Origin: Rhizophagus clarus
Lineage: Eukaryota > Glomeromycota > Glomeromycetes > Glomerales > Glomeraceae
Reading direction: 5' to 3'
DNA length: 64,000 nt
NCBI GenBank assembly: GCA_015698045.1
Contig: BLAL01000162.1
Span: 2,073,501 to 2,137,500 of the forward strand
Shown in pieces: positions 46,935 through 58,098 of the stretch. The first letter of the stretch is position 1, and each line of letters starts with the position of its first letter. Both the position numbers and the translations under genes were made by a program. Below the pieces are notes generated by a model. That model worked only from the letters and a program-made list of their open reading frames with translations, did no database searches and had not been told where the DNA came from.

Positions 46935-49673
46935 TTTTTTTTTTTAAAATATAATAATAATATATATGTGTGTGTGTATATATTTTATAATAAGATAATA
47001 AAGATAAATTATATAAATATTTTTATTTGTTTTATTTTTTGGTTTTTTTTTTTGAAGAAAAAAAAAAAATTTTTTTTTTTTTTTTTTTTTTTTGAAAAAA
47101 GGTGTCTGTCTCGTCGCTTTATATATGCGGCGGCAGTAAAGAGGAAAAAAAAGGAAAAAAAGAGATTTGATATTTAAATAATAATCTTTGATCGACTCAA
47201 AGTTTTGGTAGTGCAATTGTTTAATCGAGAAGTGCACAATATAATTGAAGGGGGATTAAAAAGAACAACCAAAAATAGAAATTAGAAAAAAAAATAATTT
47301 TTTTTTTTCAAAATTTTTTTTCTTTTAGGAATTGGGAAGTATAAATACTTTTCGATCATTTCACAATTTTTAACAATAGCTGATAACGTTTTTATAAGAT
47401 CGACAGTAATTTTTATGAACTAAATTCTGATCTCAAAAGAAATAACCATAATTGGCACAGTAAAATTCTTGTACCCGTTTAACAATGACAAAGTTTGAAA
47501 TTCTAGTTGATACTAGATGATAAGTGACTAATAATAATAATTATAATAATTTAAAATTCCCACACAAAGGGAACAATTTATTGGAAGAAAAAGGAAAACG
47601 TGATAAATTGTAATACGTATTGGGCGTCTTTTTTTTTTATCAAAAAAAAGATTTAAAATAAAAAATGCAAAGCCAGATTGATAAATTAATGATTACTTAT
47701 TATTACTTATATACCGAGAAAAAAATTAATTAAATGATTTACAAAGTTGTACTTCGTGACAATATTTATTTATTTACCAAGAAAGAAATTAGATATTTAC
47801 ATGTCACAAAAATGTATCACAACAACATAAACGGAATTTAACTAAATTTATACACTTATTTTTCGGAATAAAGAAAGGAACTTTGATATCACACACACAT
47901 AAAATTATGAAACGTACTTGTTCCTAAATTACACATGCTTTTTAAGCCCAAAAATTCTCCATTAATAAATTGAATACAATGCAAAAATAAAAAATCAATA
48001 AATCAATTAACTTTTTACATGCTTTATGAAATTCAAATGTTTCCACAGTATTAATATTATTAGGTCATCAATATGTACAATAATTTTAGGCGAATTTCAT
48101 TGTTTTAATACTTACTAAAATAAGAAATTTCAATATATATAATGTCACTGTATGCCAAAATAAATCTCATGACCTTTTATTTATTATTTTAGCAGCATAA
48201 GTATCAAAAGTGACATGGCATAATTGGCATAATTGGTATAATTACCGTAAGCATTGAGTAAGGCGGGCTAAGCTGATTTCTCCCAAAACATTATCCAGAA
48301 ATTCGGCTCATAGTGATCGTAATACAGCACAGCAATCACGTATACTGTATATACTGTATACGAGTTTAAAAAATTATCTGTTATTCATCGGATTTATATT
48401 TTTATACCGGATTGATATATTCCGTTTTTTCATTATCTTTTGTTCATTTTCTTTTTTTTTTTTCCATTTTCTCATTTTAAAAGGACCTGTTATTTATTTT
48501 TGTCGGAGATACCGGATACGACCGAAAACAAAAACTTTTTTCTTTTTTTTGCATATTTATTTATTTATTTATTCCGTTTTACAACGAAAAAAAAATACAA
48601 CGGAAACAGTCGAAACATGTTTCCTGATCTTTCATATTTGGTAAAAAAGAGTTGAAATAGAGATAAGTTTACGTTAAGTACGTATGGCCCTTAGTTATTA
48701 GAGGAAGTAATAATAAATCTTCATTATTTTGTTTCACCATACTAAGTAATTTTTTTTTTTCATAAGTTATTCGTAATTGTTTATGAAAGTATGCAGTTTT
48801 ATTTTGGATGTACTGAGTACAAGGTTCATAACTTTCAAGCAATCAAAAAAAAAATTCATTTAACAAACATTTTCTTACTTGTTGGATTTTTTTTAACGAA
48901 TAATTTTTAACGGGGGAAATTATTATAATACTTACCTCCTATTGAGTCAGTCATACATACTATATTTTACGGGGATTTTCTCTTTAAGGTTTAACAATCA
49001 ATTAATTATTAGTCTTTTTTCTTTCTTTCTTTTTTCTTTCTTTTTTTAAATAATCTCATAAAAGAATCTTCTTTCAGGAATTTTTTTTTAAAGACGATCT
49101 AAAACTATTTGTTATTTATTTATTTATTTATTTCCTGTGTAATTCTTACTTGAAATTTCGCCACAACAAATAAGTTGAAATTAAAATCATTGAATGATTT
49201 CAATGAAAATCATTCCTATCCCATTTTAAAAAGTAAAAAAAAGTTTTTTTTTTTAAAAAAAAAAAAAAAAAGGTTTAAAAATACTAATCATAAGTTTGAA
49301 ATAGTTTAACAAAGATTGTTACAAAAGTATATACAGTTGAAAGAGAAGGAAAAAAAACCGGATATTCAAATTAACTTTCCAATAACTTTTAAACTTTGTA
49401 AACTTTGTTATTTGTGTTCACTTATTGAAATCTCTATTGAATGACCAATGAATATTAATTTTTATATTTATGTATTTAAAATCTTTGATCTCTTTTTTTT
49501 TTTTGATTTTTCAATAATAAAAAAAAAAAAGGTTAAATTTTTTTTTCGTTCTTTTTTTCAGATTTATCTTTCAACCTGGTCGGTTACACGAACTAACTAA
49601 CTAATGGTTGCTGATCGACAGTTAAAAATTTTCCTGTGTTCCCTTCCGAATTTAAATTTATTTTTTCTTTAAA
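46935..49673. other. Intergenic region between phosphatase and NDUFB3 genes
   Basis: No gene seen in 2.7 kb. Long A and T homopolymers at 47050-47095. A GC-richer TATATGCGGCGGCAG segment near 47121 may belong to the phosphatase promoter. The ORFs at 46944-47237, 46968-47177 and 48440-48655 are homopolymer products. Confidence 0.4.
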
Positions 49674-49892
49674 ATGTCTTCTCCAAAATTACACGATCCT
49701 TGGGCTAGACGTGAAGCTTGGCGTACTGCTCCTCATTTTTCTCCTCGTTATTCTTTAAGACACGCTTGGCCTGGCCTTTCTTGGGGAATTGGTGCTTTTG
49801 TCATTTATTTGGGTATTGATGCTGTAACTTCTCGCATGAATAACCATGATAAACATGCTGAAACAAAAGAATCTCAAGCTCAAAACAGTTAA
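49674..49892 (+). CDS. NDUFB3: NADH dehydrogenase (complex I) B12 subunit
   Basis: A single-exon 72-residue protein. The pattern DPWARREAWRTAPHFSPRYS then LRHAWPGLSWGIGAFVIYLG is that of the B12/NDUFB3 accessory subunit: a short matrix-side N-terminus with a conserved DPWxRREAWR block, one membrane helix (about residues 38-56) and a short charged tail. It belongs to the distal membrane arm of respiratory complex I in the inner mitochondrial membrane. The length matches the family. The ATG is the first in frame after a T-rich leader that ends TTCTTTAAA. No other gene within 300 bp on its strand. The 3' flank is AT-rich and meets the CCDC174-like gene tail to tail. Confidence 0.87.
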   Translation: MSSPKLHDPWARREAWRTAPHFSPRYSLRHAWPGLSWGIGAFVIYLGIDAVTSRMNNHDKHAETKESQAQNS

Positions 49893-50233
49893 ATCCTTGA
49901 ATTAGTAAAAAATTATTATTATAAAAAAAAAAATTCTGTTTTAAAAGGGAATACCTCTTTTAACTTTATAGGTAATAATTAATATCATTTTGTTTTTATT
50001 ATATTAAAGAATTTAAGAAATCAACAAATTAATTCTAAAATAAATCTTATAATTAATAGGTGATCATTTAATGTACATATATTTCTTTATATTAAAAAAA
50101 ATTTTAAAAAAGACTTTTGGGAATATATAGTAATGAAATTAATGAAATCATAATCACTTATTGTAATTTAGATCTGTTGTATAATTTTTCACAAATCATA
50201 ACTTTCTTATAATTTTTATTGATTATTTCCACT

Positions 50234-51965
50234 TTAACTATCCGTTTTCTTTTTTATTTCTATTTGTCTTCTGATATCTGATAATAAATCATTCACTGCC
50301 TGTTCTGATAATTGTAATACTTTGTTGGAAGTTTTATTAATTGTTGAATCCGTAGTTGATATATTAGAGGTATTTGTAACATCTGAAATATGTGGTTCTG
50401 TTATCGTGTTTTCCGTTGTTTGCGTAGGTTTCGATTCACTTTTTGAAGATTTTTTTTGTCTTTTTGCTCGAATCATATCCATCCTTGCATCTAATTGTGC
50501 TTTTCGTTTTTCTTTAATGGTTTGACGTGATGCTCGTTTCAATTCAGTCTATAATGAACAAATTATTATTAATGTAATTTCTTATAAAATCTTATATCTT
50601 CAAAGTAAAATTACAAACCTCAAGACGTAACTGCTTCAAAGCACGCATTTGTTCTTGACGTTCCTCTTCATCTTTGGAAAATCGATAGAAACCAACACCC
50701 TTTGTGCGAATTTCTACAGATTAAAATGAATTTAGATATCAAACATCTATGGTATCTCATACAAAAATTCAAATCATAAAATATGGGTTCAAACCTTTCG
50801 TTTCATCATAATGGATAGGGCCGTTACCCGCTATATATAATATTAATATAATTTTTTTAGTATATAATCTTATCAATAAATTGTACAATCAAACTCCAAT
50901 ATCAGGAATTCATATGAAACTTTTTGAAAAATATCGTTAAATCGATATTAATACCGATATATCGAATATCGATATATCGAGGTCTGATTGTATTTTATCT
51001 ATATCCTAATTTACGTACTTTCCAACTCCCTCTTAGCAGCCTCTTCCCAGCGTTGTAATAACTCATCTGATATCGATTCATTATCATCACCTGGTATTGT
51101 TGGACTAATTAAAAGGTATAAGCCAAGAACATACAATTATAACGAGAGATAAAAAAAAAAAAATTATAAATTGCATACCCAATGACTGGTGATTCTATTT
51201 TAGGTACTTGACTTTTTCGTGCTACGCGTGTTCTTCCAAATTCATCTACATATTCCACCCAGGGATCTTCGCTTTTATCTTTTACATTTGTAGGTTCATC
51301 GTCCTAATGAATAGAATCAACATAACTAATTTGAGTTAATGATAGGAGGTCAAAAATCTAATGATATATTAATAAATCTACTTACCGATGGTTGTTCCCA
51401 AGCTTTCCGATCAAAATCTACTAAAACTTCTTCCGCTAAAGCGTCATCTAAATAATTTTTAATTAGTAAATGATCAGATTCAAAAGATTCAAAGGAAATT
51501 ATTTCATTGAATATGCTTACCAGTTATACCAGTTTTACTTAGACGATCATATAATTTGGCTTTTCTTTCCATGGCAGCTCTACTAGCCTCCAATGTTGAT
51601 GTTTCTACGATTTCCAATTCATCTCGATGTGATCTTTCTAGCACTCCTTTATTTTGACGTTCCCAAATACCTGGTTTCTATAAACATCAAGAAAATCATT
51701 GATCAGGCTATCATAATCAAAAAGAAAAAGGAGTTATTTTCTTAACTAACCTTTGCTGCTTTTCTTAAAGCAGCAGAAACAGGTTGATTTTTAGCAATAA
51801 CTTTTTGTTTTTCGAACTCTTCTTTTTGTTTAAAAAGTTCGGCTTTTAAATCTAAAACCTACAAAGAAGTATAAAGAGTGTTAAAATTGGTTATATTTAC
51901 GTGTTTATTAAGTTTTTACTTACTGATGTACTACTTATATCGAAAGCTTTGCTAGGGTCTTGCAT
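50234..51965 (-). CDS. CCDC174-like coiled-coil nuclear protein
   Basis: Nine exons (51924-51965, 51751-51858, 51521-51677, 51386-51447, 51179-51303, 51019-51104, 50795-50830, 50619-50713, 50234-50548) join in frame to 341 residues. Recognisable family blocks are LKAELFKQKEEFEKQKVIAK, KPGIWERQNKGVLERSHRDE, DPWVEYVDEFGRTR, GPIHYDE and KGVGFYRFSKDEEER, in the usual order. The family is a nuclear, largely helical protein; in vertebrates it is linked to RNA processing and the exon-junction machinery. The function here is inferred only. The C-terminus is Ser/Thr-rich. The intron after exon 6 holds a small MITE. The gene is divergent from CNOT11 over 272 bp. Confidence 0.82.
50884..50992. mobile_element. 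Tiny MITE inside an intron of the CCDC174-like gene
   Basis: About 109 bp with inverted ends TACAATCAAACTCCAATATC and, from the complement of the right side, TACAATCAGACCTCGATATA. TA lies at each tip. Internal ATATCGATAT palindromes are present. It lies within the intron between 51019 and 50830, leaving splice sites intact. Confidence 0.6.
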
Positions 51966-52237
51966 TGTTAAAAGAAAAATATTCGTGGGGTGAATTTTTT
52001 GAACAAAGCTTTTTTTTTTTAATGGTTTTGAACACGTGATAATAATGCGTTAATTGATCTCCTCTGTGTTTCATTGTTTTCTCTTTCCTTTTTTGTTAAA
52101 AATTATTCATTGAACATACTAATGAAACTCACGTGATTTTTTTTTTGGAAAAAATTTATGGCACGTGCGGGAAATAAAATGAGAAATTTTTAAGTTTATC
52201 CGTTACTCCGGAAGAATTTTTTTTTTTTTTTATAAAA
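51966..52237. promoter_or_regulatory. Divergent promoter with three CACGTG boxes
   Basis: 272 bp between the start codons of the CCDC174-like gene and CNOT11. Palindromic CACGTG occurs at 52033-52038, 52130-52135 and 52162-52167. CACGTG is the standard site for bHLH factors (Cbf1/Pho4/USF type). Three copies in so short and AT-rich a segment are not expected by chance. The binding factor is unknown. Confidence 0.6.
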
Positions 52238-54140
52238 ATGGCAACTTATGAAGGACTTTCCAAAATTCAAGATCTTTTACATGCAACAGATCGACCATTT
52301 GAAAACATAGCTGTTGAGTTCAAAGGTTTAGTTCCTGAACAAAAAAGATTTGAAGCCGCTTGTGCTTTGATGGCATTATTAGAAGATGACAAGTCCCAGG
52401 TTTGTCTACCTTTAAAAAGTTCTTGTTCATGTACTTGTTATATCAAAATATTATAATTTATACTTTGAAAATCACTTTACATTTTTGTTGTATTATTGTG
52501 TAACAAATTTAGACATACGAAAGAGTTGTAGCCCTTTATATACTCTACAATTTATACAATGTTGTACCAATTCGACAAAATCCATTCCTTATATTATTTT
52601 TAAATCTTTATAAATCTCTTTCATCAAATTTCGCTTTTGTCGAAAAAAATTATGATCTATTGGTTGAATTTCGAGTAGAAGCCTTGATCTTAGCGAATAA
52701 AGGTTCACAGGTATTTTCTGAATTTCTAACAAAAAAGTAAATATTTCTTTCTTTTTTTTTTTTTTAACGATCCTAAATTGAACTAGTTGGCTGATAAAAC
52801 GCCCGGGGATGTATATCAACAATTTGTGAATGGAGATAAATCATTAATAATCGACATGGAAGAAATAAATATAGCGGAATTCGAGTGTTATATTAAACAA
52901 GAATTTGATATACGACCATCAAAAGAGGAGCATCCTGAAAGGTGGGAAGAACGTTTCCTAAATTGGATAGCGTCAGATCTTACGTGTTACACAAAGCTTA
53001 TTCTAATATTTTATTTAGGCACGATGATTCATGGACTACTATTGAAGATAGTGAAGTCCCTCATGCTTCTTTGTTGCGAAATGAGGTATTTTAATTATAA
53101 TTTTTTTTTTTTTTTTAAAAAAAAAAAAGAATTTCTTTAACGTTAATAAATTTTTTTTCAAAGATACCTAATCAAGATCAAAATCATGATCACGAACAAG
53201 ATCATGAACAAGATATAGAACAGGATTATGATATAATAACAGAATTTACGGGTCAAGATGGAGTCCGTGTTTTGATGGATAAAGCATTACAAGGAGCTTT
53301 AACAATACCCGAAGAAGAGGTTAAGAATCAAAACAAAAAAATACAATTATATTTATTTAAATCTAACTTTTGACTTCAAAATTTTAGTTTATTTTGGGCC
53401 AATTTGAAAAGAATGACAAGTTAGTCTATCAATGTGATCTTGTACCAGAAAAGTTCCCTGATCTGGTAGAAAATAACTCTAGAATTGCTGTAGAAGCATT
53501 ATTACAACTTAAATCATCTCCTCAAGTTGGCAAGTAAGTATCAACAAATCTCAATTCTTTACTTTACGATGTATTTTATACTAAGAGATTATATTTTTTC
53601 AAAATAGATTTTTGAAAACTCTTGTAACAATTAATGATCTAGAACGATCGCAACAATCATCGGTGGATCCAGTAAATAGGATGAGATCTTCCATGGAAGT
53701 TGTAAATGGGCTAACATCTTTCCCACTTCCCCCGGAGTTTTTACACAAATACCTTACTAATTGTGTACGAGCTTGTGAAGCGAGTCAAAACCGAGATACG
53801 CAGGATCGCCAGGTTCGTTTGGTAAGTGCTATTTTTTATATACATATATTATATAAATTACATAATAATCGTGTTAACTAATTTCTTTTTTTAGATATGC
53901 GTATTCTTTCAATCTTTAATAAGAAATAATATAGTAGATGTTAATAGATTTTTTGTAGAAATACCTGCATTTTGCCTTCAATTCTCACGAATAAGAGAAG
54001 CTGCAGATTTATATAGACTTTTATTAAATTTGCAAAGGAATTCTGCTGTTGATAATGTAATGTTAAATGCAGATATTGTTGAAGATATTAATGGAGAACT
54101 TAATAACCTTGACGATTCAGGACAATGGGATTTATCTTAA
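52238..54140 (+). CDS. CNOT11: CCR4-NOT complex subunit 11
   Basis: Eight exons (52238-52399, 52513-52710, 52787-52983, 53019-53085, 53164-53319, 53388-53533, 53608-53821, 53895-54140) give 461 residues. The N-terminal half is helical ([20 protein letters not shown]); the middle is acidic (repeated DHEQD). The C-terminal DUF2363 block is clear: [69 protein letters not shown] and [22 protein letters not shown]11 is a module of the cytoplasmic deadenylase complex that shortens mRNA poly(A) tails. It pairs with CNOT10 in animals. All introns are 35-113 bp with GT-AG ends; the shortest, 35 bp after exon 3, is tight but keeps frame. Confidence 0.88.
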
Positions 54141-54363
54141 CATAATATTATATATATATCATACTTTGTATAAAGTGTAATAGAAAAGCATTGTAATATA
54201 TAGAAAATATATAATCAACCCAATTTTTTTTCTTTTAATATTTATATTCTCTGACAAAAATATTTATAATATTATATTATTTTACTATATAAAAAGATCC
54301 TCAAATTCGAAATTATTAAAGAGATTAAATTATTTATCCTGTTTGAGTCTAGTTAAATAATGA
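54141..54363. other. Tail-to-tail spacer of CNOT11 and IES6
   Basis: Short AT-rich 3' region shared by converging genes. No recognisable element beyond A/T runs. Confidence 0.4.
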
Positions 54364-55418
54364 TTATCTTAATACAACTGCAGCATGTCTTAATCCAAGA
54401 TAATCTTGAATGACACCAGGTGCCAATTGTTTAATTTCTTTATAAACTTCCGCAGAATGATATCGAAGACGCGTTTTTGGATCTGTATATTTAGCCTATA
54501 TATATAACAAAAGGACAATGTATTAATTGTATAGAAAATAAATGACTACAACGTATTAAAATATATTGTTACCTCCAATCCTGTAATGTCACAATATTTC
54601 TTTTGCGGTCTAATTGAAGGTGGTGCTTCTATATTTGAATCTAAAATTAAAATTAAATTAATTATCAAGTATAAAAAAATGATTATCAAATAGCTTTTAA
54701 AGAAACTTACAAGTTGGTACATCTAAAGGAGTATTTAGATTTCTTTCAGCTGCTAAAATTTGTTTAAGAGTTTTAAACTTTTTCGGAGTTTTATAATGAG
54801 GGTTCTTAAAAGGTTTTCTTACAAGATGAAGATTAATCGGAGTAGGAAAACCATTTCCAAAAGGTGAAAATGTATCTGATGAAGAAGAAGTGTTAGAAGG
54901 AGTAGGGGTAATAATAATAGTCGAAGCTTCGGAATCATTAGCTAAATTGGTCGTATTCGGTGTTGTTAAGGGTAGTTGTTCATAAGCAATAGAAGTATCA
55001 AGATCCATTTGTAAAGAATTATTATCATTATCAGGTTCTTCTACTTCCATTTGTGTTGAAGTATTTGTACTATCAACCTCTTCTCCTTCTTGTTCAAGTT
55101 CCATTTGTGAGGAAACATCCGTTATTTCTGCTTCATATGTAACATCAGCTTCTAACTCATAAGTTAATGAAGCAGCTTCTGATTGAGCAGCAGCTTCTGC
55201 AGCGGCTTTTTCCTAATATAAATTTGATAAAAACAGTTGGTAGGTTATTAAAATAATTTCATTATGTAAGGGAAAGCCTTACCTTTGCGGCTCTTGTTAC
55301 ACTTCTGGTTGTCGTCTTCTTTGGAAGTCGTCGCGTCCTATAAATAAAAGGAAAGAAATTTAATTACACAAAAATTTGAAGGAATTAGAAATTAGGAATT
55401 AAAATTATCTATTTACAT
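54364..55418 (-). CDS. IES6: INO80 chromatin-remodelling complex subunit Ies6/INO80C
   Basis: Minus-strand exons 55283-55337, 54711-55212, 54573-54640 and 54364-54495, plus a two-base piece (55417-55418) that would split the start codon AT|G across an intron, give 252 residues. The N-terminus is basic (TRRLPKKTTTRSVTRAAK), then Ala/Glu-rich and acidic low-complexity sequence. The C-terminus is the conserved YL1_C domain: PFKNPHYKTPKKFKTLKQIL, YCDITGLEAKYTDPKTRLRY and VIQDYLGLRHAAVVLR. This is the family's diagnostic end and includes the YCDITG core. The product is a nuclear subunit binding Arp5 in INO80. The start is the weak part; an in-frame upstream start is possible. Confidence 0.85.
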
Positions 55419-55567
55419 TTTTCGCGAAATGAATGTTTGTGAATGAATTTCAATTTGAAATACATACAGGTGTATTTATTTTGATCGGAGATCGAGTTTG
55501 TGTTACCTAAAAAATTTTTCTTATCGGTTTCTCAAATTTCACAACTTTATTCTTGCCACAAACCACA
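55419..55567. promoter_or_regulatory. Divergent promoter between IES6 and MCTS1
   Basis: About 150 bp separate the two start codons, so both genes must share promoter DNA. No CACGTG box was found. AT-rich with one GATCGGAGATCGAG segment near 55480. Confidence 0.35.
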
Positions 55568-56958
55568 ATGTTCAAAAAGTATGTTTTCGGTCTCTTTATT
55601 CTTTTTTTTTTCACTCCTTGACTTGTTTGCTAAATATTCTTTATTACCGTTTAAAAGATTTAACATTAAGGAAGATATAGCGAATAGGTCTTTAGTGAAA
55701 TCTTCTGTACAAAGAAATATTCGTTCTAAAATTTTAGAACAATATAATAAACTGGAACCAGTAATAGATGAAGTGTTACCAAAAAAATCTTCATTAATTT
55801 TAATTAAATGGTAAAGTTTTTTATTAAATTTTATTTAAAAATTTTTTTTTTTTTTTTTTAATAAAGCTAAATAAATTTTTTTTTTTTTTAATTATTTAAT
55901 AGTCATGAACATATTAATTTATTAACAGTAAATAATGAAATAATGTTTTTTCAACATTTTGATGGACCATACTATCCAACTTTAAGGTTACTTCATAAAT
56001 GTAATTAAATTGATTTTTTTTTTTTTATTGTGAATTATTGGGCCGTATCGAAGAGCTATTTATGATAATTAAATATATTTTATTTATTTATTTATTTATT
56101 TATTTTATATAGATCCTCATGCTTTTCCAAGAGTACAAGTAGATAAAGGAGCGATAAAAAAAATTTTATCGGGAGCAAATATCATGTGTCCAGGGTTAAC
56201 AAGTAGGGGTGCAAGATTGGATGAGGATCTACCTGCGAATACCATTGTTGGAGTATTTGCTGAAGGCAAAGAACATGCTCTTGCTATTGGTTTAACTAAA
56301 ATGTCAACCGAAGATATGTGAGTAAATTTTTTTTGTCTAAAAATATATTATTTCTTTTGCATTAATTCAAAAAAAAAAATTGATTTTTTTTTTTTTTTAA
56401 TTATGATGGATCTTCGAAATATTTTTGTATTTAAAATATCATGGATTTGAAATATGATGGATTTGAAATATGATGTGAATGATTGAAATATCTTGGATTT
56501 GATCAATTTGAAATATAATGGATTTTTGAATATTTTTGAATTTGAAATATGATGGTTTTTGGAATGTTATGGATTTGGAATATGTTGAATTGAAATATCT
56601 TATATTTGACGATTTTGAAATATGATGGATTTTGATTTGAAATATCTTTGATTTGGAATATTTTGGATTCGGAATATCATGGATTTGGAATATGTTGGAT
56701 TTGGAATATGATTTAAAAAAATATTGTATTGATGAATTTGAAACATGATGGATTCTTGGATTTGATGTTTGGATTTGGAATATAATGGATTGTATATTTG
56801 TGTTTGAAATACTTTGTATTTTGATTGGATTTGAAATATGATTGGATTTATGAAACTGAATTATTTAAATATATAGTAAAAATATAAATAAGGATATAGG
56901 AGTGGAAAATGTTCATTATTTAAATGATCCATTATGGAAAAGTAGTATAGAGTCATAA
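55568..56958 (+). CDS. TMA20: MCTS1/Tma20 translation re-initiation and recycling factor
   Basis: Five exons (55568-55578, 55658-55810, 55903-56000, 56113-56317, 56877-56958) give 182 residues, as in the family. The first exon is only 11 nt (MFKK-). The N-terminal pre-PUA domain is followed by the PUA domain ([20 protein letters not shown] then GLTSRGARL). The end reads [20 protein letters not shown] then LNDPLW, very close to known MCTS1. The protein acts with DENR/Tma22 on the 40S ribosome to eject deacylated tRNA during recycling and to promote re-initiation. The fourth intron (559 bp) is filled by a minisatellite. All five exons agree in phase with no frame break. Confidence 0.92.
56400..56860. 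repeat. Minisatellite inside MCTS1 intron 4
   Basis: More than 20 degenerate copies of GAAATATGATGGATTT-like words, with spacing 16-25 bp (also TTGGAATATGATGG and TTGAAATATCTTGGATTTG). It makes the intron several times longer than the others of this gene, but leaves donor and acceptor unchanged. Confidence 0.75.
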
Positions 56959-58051
56959 AAAGAATATGATGAATAAGAAAATTTTTTATATGAATTTAAC
57001 AATAAATTTTATAATGATGAAATAAAATAATAAAGAATTATTGTTTTTTTAGAGAGTCTTTTTTAGATAAGTTATATCATTATTATTTAGATTATTTGCT
57101 TTTTATAGAATATATTAACCAAAAACAAAAAGTTTTTGTAAAAATACAAGTTTTTTAATTGTGAATTATTTTTAGGAGTTCTATAATTACACATTTTCTA
57201 AAAATTACAAACCTATAATGAAACTTTCTAATTTAAAATATTTGATTACCTAATATTTTCTTTTTTTTTCTTTTGTAATAAAAAATGAAAAACATAAACA
57301 TATTTATATTAAATAATTTGGAAAAAGCAAGTTTTCTTTATTATCAAACTTTTATATAATCAAAAAAAAAAAAAAAAAACAGTTTTAAAAACAATTATAA
57401 ACAAAAATCTTATTATGCTGACAATGTTTTTTTCCGAAATTCTTGAATTTTTTTTTTTTTTTTAAAAAAAAAAACATTACTTAAATATGATTCATAAAAA
57501 GATTGTTTTTCACTCATCAAAAAAATTTTTACAATTGGAATAATAAATTTAATTTGGTTTTTAAGAGAAATTTTTTTTTAACTTGATTCAGTGAAAAAAA
57601 AAAGTTTTCTCATTGTTATAAAAAAATTTTTTAATCTAAATCAATATAAATAAAAATATTTTCATTGTATTACTTTTTCTAACTAAATCTTATAACTAAA
57701 ATACGTTACAACGAAGATGAGCAGGTTTGTTTAAATGATGATGATGGTGCGTCCATTTTAAGATCAGGAGATCACAGACGATACGTGATTCGTGACGTTT
57801 TTGATGATCATAAAATATAAACAACGTCATATGATACTTTGGTTTTTTTTTATATCATCAAACTTTTTAATAAAAGAAAATTCTGTAGTCGTTTTCAACT
57901 CAATGTTATTTATGTTATTTGGTTACTTGGAATAAATTCTATTTATTCAAGTGGATTTAACCTTAATTTCATTGAGCTTGATTTATTGCTGTGACGAGAA
58001 AAGCATTAAATATCAAGAATATTTATCTTAATACATTTTATCAAGAGAATA

Positions 58052-58083
<32 letters not shown>

Positions 58084-58098
58084 AAGAAAATTACTTAA
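56959..58098. other. Intergenic, promoter of the helical-repeat gene
   Basis: AT-rich. A more GC-mixed segment at 57715-57830 contains TGACGT-type half sites (GTGACG, CGTCAT) and reads open for about 35 codons, possibly upstream regulatory or leader sequence. Long A/T homopolymers at 57360-57380 and 58050-58085. Confidence 0.35.

Noticed and set aside
46944..47237. ORFs with poly-Lys or poly-Phe
   Set aside because: Created by A/T homopolymers in the phosphatase promoter region.
54697..55104. Independent 135-residue acidic protein
   Set aside because: It is the middle exon of IES6. The conserved YL1_C end continues through two further exons in phase.
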